A DNA stretch of 64,000 bases, from assembly GCF_036227105.1 (NCBI RefSeq), contig NZ_CP109434.1:7040501-7104500 (forward strand), in the 5' to 3' direction. The translations under genes and the position numbers were made by a program. Shown here piece after piece: positions 58,623-64,000 of the stretch. The notes beneath the pieces were generated by a model. It was not told the DNA's origin and made no database searches. It was given only the letters and a program-made list of their open reading frames with translations. The stretch is from Amycolatopsis sp. NBC_01488. Its GTDB lineage: Bacteria; Actinomycetota; Actinomycetes; Mycobacteriales; Pseudonocardiaceae. Every line of letters starts with the position of its first letter. The stretch's first letter is position 1.

Positions 58623-59813
58623 ATGACCGACGAGGGGCCCATCCTGCACGCCGACCTCGATTCCTTCTACGCGTCGGTGGAGCAGCGCGACGATCCGGCG
58701 CTGAAGGGGCGCCCCGTCATCGTCGGCGGCGGGGTGGTCCTGGCCGCGAGTTACGAGGCCAAGGCCTATGGCGTGCGCACGGCGATGGGCGGCGCGCAGG
58801 CTCGCCGGCTGTGCCCGCGCGCGGTCGTCGTGCCGCCGCGGATGTCGGCGTATTCGGCCGCGAGCAAGGCCGTCTTCGAGGTCTTCCACGACACGACGCC
58901 GTGGGTGGAAGCCCTTTCGATCGACGAAGCGTTCCTCGACGTCGGAGGGTTGACCAGGATCGGCGGACGGCCCAGTGATATAGCCGAACGGCTGCGTGCC
59001 GACGTCGCCGAGCGCGCCGGCCTGCCGATCACGGTAGGGGTTGCGCGGACGAAGTTCCTCGCGAAGGTCGCCAGCCGTGTCGCCAAGCCGGACGGCCTGC
59101 TCGTCGTCCCGCACGACGGGGAGCTGGAGTTCCTGCACCCGCTGCCGGTCGCCGCGCTCTGGGGCGTCGGCAAGGTCACCACCGAAAAGCTGCATGCGCG
59201 CGGGATCACGACGGTCGGTCAGCTGGCCGCGTCCGAGCCGGTCGACCTGGTGAGCATGCTCGGCCGGGCGGCAGGCGGGCACCTGCACGCCCTCGCGCAC
59301 AACCGGGACCCGCGCCGCGTCGAGGTCGGCAGGCGGCGCCGGTCGATCGGCGCCCAGCGGGCCCTCGGGCGCGGCAGGCGGACCCCGGCCGAGCTCGACG
59401 TCGTCCTGGTGGCACTCATCGACCGGATCGCCCGCCGCCTGCGCGCCGCTCGCCGCGTCTGCCGGACCGTGACGATCCGCCTGCGCTTCGCCGACTTCAC
59501 GCGCGTCACGCGCTCGCACACGCTGAACGAGCCGACCGCGGGCACGGGCGTGCTGCTCGCCGCGGCGCGGGAACTGCTCGTGGCGGCGCTGCCGATGATC
59601 GCCGACCGCGGCATCACGTTGCTCGGCGCGGCGCTGTCCAACCTGGCCGACGAGGACCCGTTCCAGCTGGCGCTGCCGTTCGAACAGCAGCGGGCGACCG
59701 GGCTCGACACCGCGCTGGACGCGGTACGCGACCGGTTCGGCAGGGCGGCGGTCACCCGGGCGGTGCTGCTCGGCCGAGCCGAGGACTACGAAGTGCCCCT
59801 GCTGCCGGATTGA
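58623..59813 (+). CDS. dinB: DNA polymerase IV (Y family)
   Basis: A 396-residue protein starting MTDEGPILHADLDSFYASVEQ, the catalytic metal motif. It also has SIDEAFLDVGG with the second acidic pair, YEAKAYGVRTAM in the fingers, the thumb HhH (WGVGKVTTEKLHARGI) and the little-finger domain. It copies past damaged bases at low fidelity. The C-terminus ...DPFQLALPFEQQR is a candidate beta-clamp-binding segment. The start overlaps closely with the SOS box, so the transcript has a very short leader or none. An in-frame ATG at 58614 lies inside the box. Confidence 0.93.
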   Translation: MTDEGPILHADLDSFYASVEQRDDPALKGRPVIVGGGVVLAASYEAKAYGVRTAMGGAQARRLCPRAVVVPPRMSAYSAASKAVFEVFHDTTPWVEALSIDEAFLDVGGLTRIGGRPSDIAERLRADVAERAGLPITVGVARTKFLAKVASRVAKPDGLLVVPHDGELEFLHPLPVAALWGVGKVTTEKLHARGITTVGQLAASEPVDLVSMLGRAAGGHLHALAHNRDPRRVEVGRRRRSIGAQRALGRGRRTPAELDVVLVALIDRIARRLRAARRVCRTVTIRLRFADFTRVTRSHTLNEPTAGTGVLLAAARELLVAALPMIADRGITLLGAALSNLADEDPFQLALPFEQQRATGLDTALDAVRDRFGRAAVTRAVLLGRAEDYEVPLLPD

Positions 59814-59828
59814 CGGCCGGAAACGGTT

Positions 59829-60713
59829 TCAGTTTCCGGGCCGCTCCGGAATGCGGGCGTGGGTCAGCGCGGAAAGCGCGGCCGGACGCAGCGCGTCGGT
59901 CCGGTCCCACAGGCGCGCATCGACGCTTTCGCGTTGGCCCGCCTGTTCGACGGCTTCGAAACCGGCCTCGCGCAGGAGCCCGGCCATGGCCGCGGGGGAC
60001 AGGAAGGTCTGCCACGGCTCACCCTGTTCCGCGGCGACCGGGGCGACGGCTTCGGCGTAGCCGTTTCCGGCCGCGTCGCGCAGTTCCGGCGGAAGTAGGT
60101 GATCGGCCACGATTTCCGATCCGGGGGCCAAACCGCCGAGAACCGTCAATGTGGCGAGAATCGCCTTCCGCGTCAGGTACATGGTGACACCGAGCCAGCT
60201 CACGAACACGGGGCGAAACGGGTCGAGTCCACTCTGGACCAGCCGTTCCCGGAGCGGATCCGCTTCGAAGTCGACCGGGACGAACGTGACCGAAGGGGGC
60301 ACGGCGACCCCGGCGCGTTCGAGCAGTTCCCGTTTGGCGGCCTGGGTGGCCGGCCGGTCGACCTCGAACACGCGAAATCGCGCGGACGTGTCCCGATACG
60401 CGAACGAATCGAGCCCGGCGCCCAGAATCACATACTGGTCTATACCGGAATTGACGCGGAGGAGCCGGTCTTCGGTGAACCGGCTCCGGCACACCGCCTG
60501 GGTGCGGGCGCCGGCCAGGACGGGATGCGCGCCGTGGAGGTGGTGATAGGCCAGGAGTTCCTCGGCGTGGTCGCCGAGGACGACCGCGGCCAGGGTGTCG
60601 GAGAAGATGAGGGGGCCGGTGTCGACGAGCAAATGTGCCGCCCGCGCGGCGGCCGCGGTGAAGGCGGTGCGGCTGACGCGGGGAGCAATACCGGGAAAAT
60701 CGGCGGCTGTCAT
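59829..60713 (-). CDS. SAM-dependent methyltransferase (TIGR00027 / LCMT-like)
   Basis: A 294-residue protein. It has the family pattern SRTAFTAAAARAAHLLVD, VCRSRFTEDRL, the SAM motif YVILGAGLDSFAYR, FEVDRPATQAAKRELL and VFVSWLGVTMYLTRKAI. This group, expanded in mycobacteria and relatives, methylates unidentified small molecules, possibly polyketides or carboxylates. The upstream 60 bases are markedly AT-rich and hold the promoter. Convergent with dinB. Confidence 0.9.
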   Translation of the reverse strand: MTAADFPGIAPRVSRTAFTAAAARAAHLLVDTGPLIFSDTLAAVVLGDHAEELLAYHHLHGAHPVLAGARTQAVCRSRFTEDRLLRVNSGIDQYVILGAGLDSFAYRDTSARFRVFEVDRPATQAAKRELLERAGVAVPPSVTFVPVDFEADPLRERLVQSGLDPFRPVFVSWLGVTMYLTRKAILATLTVLGGLAPGSEIVADHLLPPELRDAAGNGYAEAVAPVAAEQGEPWQTFLSPAAMAGLLREAGFEAVEQAGQRESVDARLWDRTDALRPAALSALTHARIPERPGN

Positions 60714-60931
60714 ATCCACACGGTACCGATTCGATTTCGAATATATCACAACAAAAACTCTTCTACAAGACAGCGCGCATTCCGGCTTGGTTGCGGTCAC
60801 TCTGGACGAGGGCGGCGCTGCTGCCCGAGCGGCCATTGTGGACGCTTCACGGGTGTCGCGCGTGCCGGACGGGATTCGACAGGTTAGGGTCTGTCCGACC
60901 GTGTTCTGGAGAAGATGAGGAACGACGAACC

Positions 60932-61342
60932 ATGGCGCAACGGGTGCACGTCGAGATGGTGGACGACCTCGACGGGAGCGAGGCTTCGCAGACCGTCCCC
61001 TTCAGCCTTGACGGGGTGACGTACGAGATCGACCTGTCCGAGGGCAATGCGTCCGCGCTTCGGGACGAGCTCGCCCGCTACGTCGCCGCCGCGCGCCGGA
61101 TCGGGGGCCGCAAGGTGCGCCTCGCGACCGGCCAGTCGCTGTCGGGCTCGTCGAGCTCGGGCACCGACCGCGAGCGCAACCGCCAGATCCGCGAGTGGGC
61201 GCAGGCGAACGGCTACGAGGTCGCCGAGCGGGGCCGCCTGTCGAGCGAGATCATCCAGGGCTTCGAGGCCGACCAGGCCGCCGAGGCCGAGCCGGTGGAG
61301 GCCAAGCCGGCCCGCAAGCGCGCCGCGCGCAAGAAGGCCTGA
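60932..61342 (+). CDS. lsr2: Lsr2 nucleoid-associated protein
   Basis: A 136-residue protein starting MAQRVHVEMVDDLDGSEA. The N-terminal oligomerisation domain (VPFSLDGVTYEIDLSEGNA) and the C-terminal DNA-binding domain (IREWAQANGYEVAERGRLSSEIIQGFEA, with the minor-groove RGR motif) are intact. A Lys/Arg-rich tail (KPARKRAARKKA) extends beyond the usual end. Lsr2 bridges AT-rich DNA and silences acquired genes. AGGAACGACGAACC precedes the ATG. Confidence 0.95.
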   Translation: MAQRVHVEMVDDLDGSEASQTVPFSLDGVTYEIDLSEGNASALRDELARYVAAARRIGGRKVRLATGQSLSGSSSSGTDRERNRQIREWAQANGYEVAERGRLSSEIIQGFEADQAAEAEPVEAKPARKRAARKKA

Positions 61343-62008
61343 CGCCGAACCGGTTGCCGGGCAAGGAACTTCGCGCGGCCGTCCTGGGGTGACGGCGGCG
61401 TCGGTGTTCGGTGGCGGAGTTTCGCGCGCCTGGGTCGGGGAGATCCCGGCGCGCGAAATGGGCGCTCGCGGCGCAGGCTTCGCTCGTTTTCACCGCCGCT
61501 TCGGGCCTGCGGTGTCTTCTCCTGGTGAGTGTCTTCTGCCGGCGATGATCGCTCCGCCCTTCGCGGCGTCGAGCAAGCTCATCGGTGACTGTCCCGATCG
61601 GGCAGACGTGACCTCTGCCGATCCCGCTCCGTCGCGTGTGGATCTTCCCTCGGTCCACGGTGGCGGCCCGGTCGGCGCCCCGCGCCGCGAAAAAGGCACG
61701 GCAACCGGGCATTTCCCGGCCGGTAACGCTTGTCGGAGGGTGGCTCCGATCGCCAGACTGTCAGTGCTCCACGCGGCCGGTACCGCGCCGGAGCACGGCC
61801 CGGTGGCCGCCTCCTCCCTCGATGGCCGCCGGGCCGCCTTCGTGTCGCCGCTCCCTGCACCGTGGCATCCCCCGTCCGCGAAGCGCTTTCCGCCGGAACG
61901 AGCGGCCGATCGAGCGTCCCTGTAGACAATCGCCCGGGACAAGCGCACACTCAGACTACTCCATACTGCATACAATCTGCACTCGACGGTTCTGAGGAGG
62001 CGGTCACG
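61343..62008. other. Gene-free region before the MFS transporter
   Basis: About 665 bases with no gene I can support; open frames have poor codon use. The right end has a less GC-rich promoter-like stretch (CATACTGCATACAATCTGCA, 61963-61982) with a possible TACAAT -10 element and GAGGAGG before the transporter. Confidence 0.55.
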
Positions 62009-63319
62009 ATGGCCGAGGTCCGTGAGCTCCGGGACGTCTACGGACGGCGATACCGCGTCGGGGAGTCCGACCGGGAGCTGCTCGGCCGGCCGCGGGCGTG
62101 GATCACCTGGCTGGCCGCGGCGGCGATGCTCGCCGCGGGGGTGCAGCAGTACGGGTTCGGCGCGATCGTTCCCGCGCTGAGCCGGGCACACGGCTGGACC
62201 TTCGGCGGGATCGTCCTCTCGCTCGCGGTGTGGGCGATCTGCCAGGCCGGGACGGCGTTCCCGGCGGCGTGGCTGCGCGAACGCGGTCTGCTCCCCGCTC
62301 CCGCGGCGATGGCCGCCGGCGCCGTGCTGTGCGCCGCCGGGCTGGTCACGCTCGGCCACGCGACCAGCCTCGTCACCGTCTTCCTCGGCTACTCGGTGCT
62401 CGGCGGGCTCGGCACCGGCCTGGTCTACGCCACCTGCGTCGGCGCGGTGCTGGCCTGGTTCCCGGACCGGACCGCGCCGAGCGCGGGCATGGTCAGCGGC
62501 GCGTTCGCCTACGGCAGCGTGCCCTTCGTCGTGCTCGCGGCTGCCCTGCCTGCCGCGCGTCCGGTGCTCCTGGACGGCACCGCGGCCGTCGTGCTCGCCG
62601 TCGTCGCCGGGGCGGGCGCCTTGCTGCGGTACCCGCCGCGGCACTGGTGGCCCGCGACGCCCGAGCCGCGCACCTGGGCCCTCGACCCGGCGCACAACCG
62701 GCGCCCGGCCGTCCGGCACTACCGGCCGGCGGAGCTGTTCCGGTGCGGGACGACCCTCGCGCTGTACCTCGTCGTCGTGCTCGCGGCCGCCGTGCTGCTG
62801 TTCGACCTCGCCTACCTGGCGACGTTCGTCGCCGAGCGCGGCGGGCCTGGCCTCGCCGCGGCCGCGCTGGCCCTGCTCGCCGCCGCGACCGGCAGCGGCC
62901 GGGTGCTCATCGGCCGGCTCGCCGACCGGCTCGGCCGGCACCGGATCCTGCGGTTCGCGCTGGTCGCGGGTGGTGTCGCGCAGTTCGTCCTCTTCTACTC
63001 GGGAGAGCACCGGCACGCCGTCGGCCTGCTGTTCGGCGTTGCGCTCGCGGGGCTCGGGAACGGCTGCTGCTACACGCTGCTGGTCGGCCTCGTGCGCGAG
63101 TACTTCGGCGAGGAGTCGGCGGCCCAGAACTTCGGGATACTGTATTCCGCCAAGGCGGTCGGCGCGGTCGTCGGGATCGGGCTCGCCGCGCTGGTCGTGA
63201 CGTCGCACGGGTTCGTCGGCGCCTTCGCCGCGGCCGGGCTGCTGAGCCTGGCCGGCGCGGTGCTCTCCGGGCGGCTGACCCAGCCGGGCCGGCCCAAGTC
63301 GCTGCTGCCGGCGGCCTGA
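62009..63319 (+). CDS. MFS transporter, oxalate/formate antiporter (OFA) type
   Basis: A 436-residue protein with twelve predicted helices, starting MAEVRELRDVYGRRYRVGE after GAGGAGG. MFS motif A is in GRLADRLGRHRIL, and the OFA-like pattern is in YSVLGGLGTGLVYATCVGAVLAWFPDR and YFGEESAAQNFGILYSAKAVGAVVG. Members exchange oxalate, formate or other small carboxylates. The next gene, fdhD, serves formate dehydrogenase, so formate or oxalate use is a consistent guess. Confidence 0.88.
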   Translation: MAEVRELRDVYGRRYRVGESDRELLGRPRAWITWLAAAAMLAAGVQQYGFGAIVPALSRAHGWTFGGIVLSLAVWAICQAGTAFPAAWLRERGLLPAPAAMAAGAVLCAAGLVTLGHATSLVTVFLGYSVLGGLGTGLVYATCVGAVLAWFPDRTAPSAGMVSGAFAYGSVPFVVLAAALPAARPVLLDGTAAVVLAVVAGAGALLRYPPRHWWPATPEPRTWALDPAHNRRPAVRHYRPAELFRCGTTLALYLVVVLAAAVLLFDLAYLATFVAERGGPGLAAAALALLAAATGSGRVLIGRLADRLGRHRILRFALVAGGVAQFVLFYSGEHRHAVGLLFGVALAGLGNGCCYTLLVGLVREYFGEESAAQNFGILYSAKAVGAVVGIGLAALVVTSHGFVGAFAAAGLLSLAGAVLSGRLTQPGRPKSLLPAA

Positions 63320-63320
63320 C

Positions 63321-64000
63321 GTGGGGCGGATGACGAGCCGGCGCCGGGTGGTGCGCGTCCACGACGGCGTGCCCACCACACGGCCGGACACGCTGACGGT
63401 CGAGGAACCCCTGGAAATCCGGGTGGCCGGGAAGGCGCTGTCGATCACGATGCGGACCCCGGGCGACGACTTCGACCTCGCCGCCGGGTTCCTGGTCGGC
63501 GAGGGCGTGGTGCGGGCCGCCGCGGACATCCACTCGATCCGGTACTGCGCCGGCGCCACGGCCGACGGCGGCAATACGTACAACGTCCTCGACGTCGTGC
63601 TCGCGCCGGGCGTCGCGCCGCCGGACGCGTCGGTGGAGCGGAACTTCTACACGACGTCCTCGTGCGGCCTGTGCGGGAAGGCGAGCCTGGACGCCGTCCG
63701 GACGACGGTGACGTGGCCGGTGGACGCGGACCCGTTCGGCACCGACCCGGCGACGCTCGCCGGTCTGCCCGGGGAGCTCCGTGCGGCGCAACGGGTCTTC
63801 GACCGCACCGGCGGCCTGCACGCGGCGGGCCTCTTCGACGCCGACGGGAAGCTGCTGTGCCTGCGCGAGGACGTCGGGCGGCACAACGCGGTGGACAAGG
63901 TGATCGGCTGGGCTTGCCGCGACGGCGGGCTGCCCCTCTCCGGGACGGCGCTGATGGTGAGCGGGCGGGCGTCGTTCGAGCTGGTGCAGAAGGCGGTGAT
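63321..64000 (+). CDS. fdhD: Formate dehydrogenase accessory sulfurtransferase FdhD (3' end beyond window)
   Basis: The frame begins at a GTG one base after the MFS stop (VGRMTSRRRVVRVHDG; ATG at 63330 is the alternative). Family motifs are VEEPLEIRVAGKAL, FLVGEGVV, the catalytic cysteine pair in SSCGLCGKASL and REDVGRHNAVDKVIGWA. FdhD passes sulfur from IscS to the molybdenum or tungsten cofactor of formate dehydrogenase. The last 40-50 residues lie beyond the window. Confidence 0.92.
   Translation, partial: MGRMTSRRRVVRVHDGVPTTRPDTLTVEEPLEIRVAGKALSITMRTPGDDFDLAAGFLVGEGVVRAAADIHSIRYCAGATADGGNTYNVLDVVLAPGVAPPDASVERNFYTTSSCGLCGKASLDAVRTTVTWPVDADPFGTDPATLAGLPGELRAAQRVFDRTGGLHAAGLFDADGKLLCLREDVGRHNAVDKVIGWACRDGGLPLSGTALMVSGRASFELVQKAV

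Noticed and set aside
61343..61925. Coding frames after lsr2
   Set aside because: All start without ribosome sites and lack the third-position GC pattern of neighbouring genes.
61490..63583. 697-residue minus-strand frame opposite the MFS transporter
   Set aside because: Antisense to a clear twelve-helix transporter; no domain.

Overview
High-GC actinobacterial chromosome with a third-codon-position GC bias and many GTG starts. The gene content (Lsr2, an EspR-like regulator, a DsbA-fold protein of the mycothiol-nitroreductase type, an NDMA-dependent alcohol dehydrogenase with a MftB-like partner, an AfsR-like STAND regulator) points to the Pseudonocardiaceae, most likely Amycolatopsis or a close relative. 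That genus call is inference. I see no rRNA, tRNA, prophage, insertion sequence or CRISPR array.

Layout. 1-5 kb: left-truncated FAH/RraA fusion, a frameshifted AfsR-like regulator, a small secreted protein and a CorA transporter. 5-12 kb: a soluble hybrid histidine kinase built on seven 276-bp HAMP repeats, followed 4 nt later by an ANTAR-GAF-PAS-PP2C phosphatase. 12-19.5 kb: Ca2+/H+ antiporter, LysR relic, PoxB-type enzyme, then on the minus strand DUF1989, an AcoR-like activator, the NDMA-type alcohol dehydrogenase and an orphan MftB-like protein. 19.6-28.2 kb: housekeeping and hypothetical genes (frameshifted NERD-like membrane protein, HNH lipoprotein, fructosamine kinase family, YjbR, secreted M1 peptidase, acyl-CoA synthetase, DUF488).

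28.2-43 kb is a complete L-rhamnose utilisation locus. A LacI-type regulator and a Tat-exported GH2 enzyme face a nine-gene operon: rhaT-rhaP-rhaQ-rhaS (ABC uptake), mutarotase, isomerase, aldolase/dehydrogenase fusion, an AraA-like isomerase and rhamnulokinase. Several of its genes overlap or nearly touch. 43-46 kb: DsbA-fold protein and a DesK/DesR-type two-component operon behind an inverted-repeat operator.

46-54.6 kb is a secreted polysaccharide-degradation island: a LacI regulator, a GH31 enzyme with two CBM-like domains, a DUF305 lipoprotein, a DUF1996 protein and a CBM32-flanked glycosidase. The same GAGAGCGCTCTC palindrome lies before the LacI gene and twice between the divergent DUF1996 and glycosidase genes, so one regulator plausibly controls the set. 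54.6-58.5 kb: a VOC relic, 21-bp repeats, then a compact module of EspR-like regulator, ImmA/IrrE-like metalloprotease and seven-helix MAB_1171c-type membrane protein. A pair of near-identical motifs precedes it. This is the best candidate here for an under-described system. 58.6-64 kb: LexA-box-controlled dinB, a methyltransferase, lsr2, an MFS transporter and a right-truncated fdhD.

Three genes are broken by single-base differences in G/C homopolymers (near 1622, 20789 and 51282). Either they are real pseudogenes or the assembly has residual homopolymer errors; the shared pattern favours the latter.
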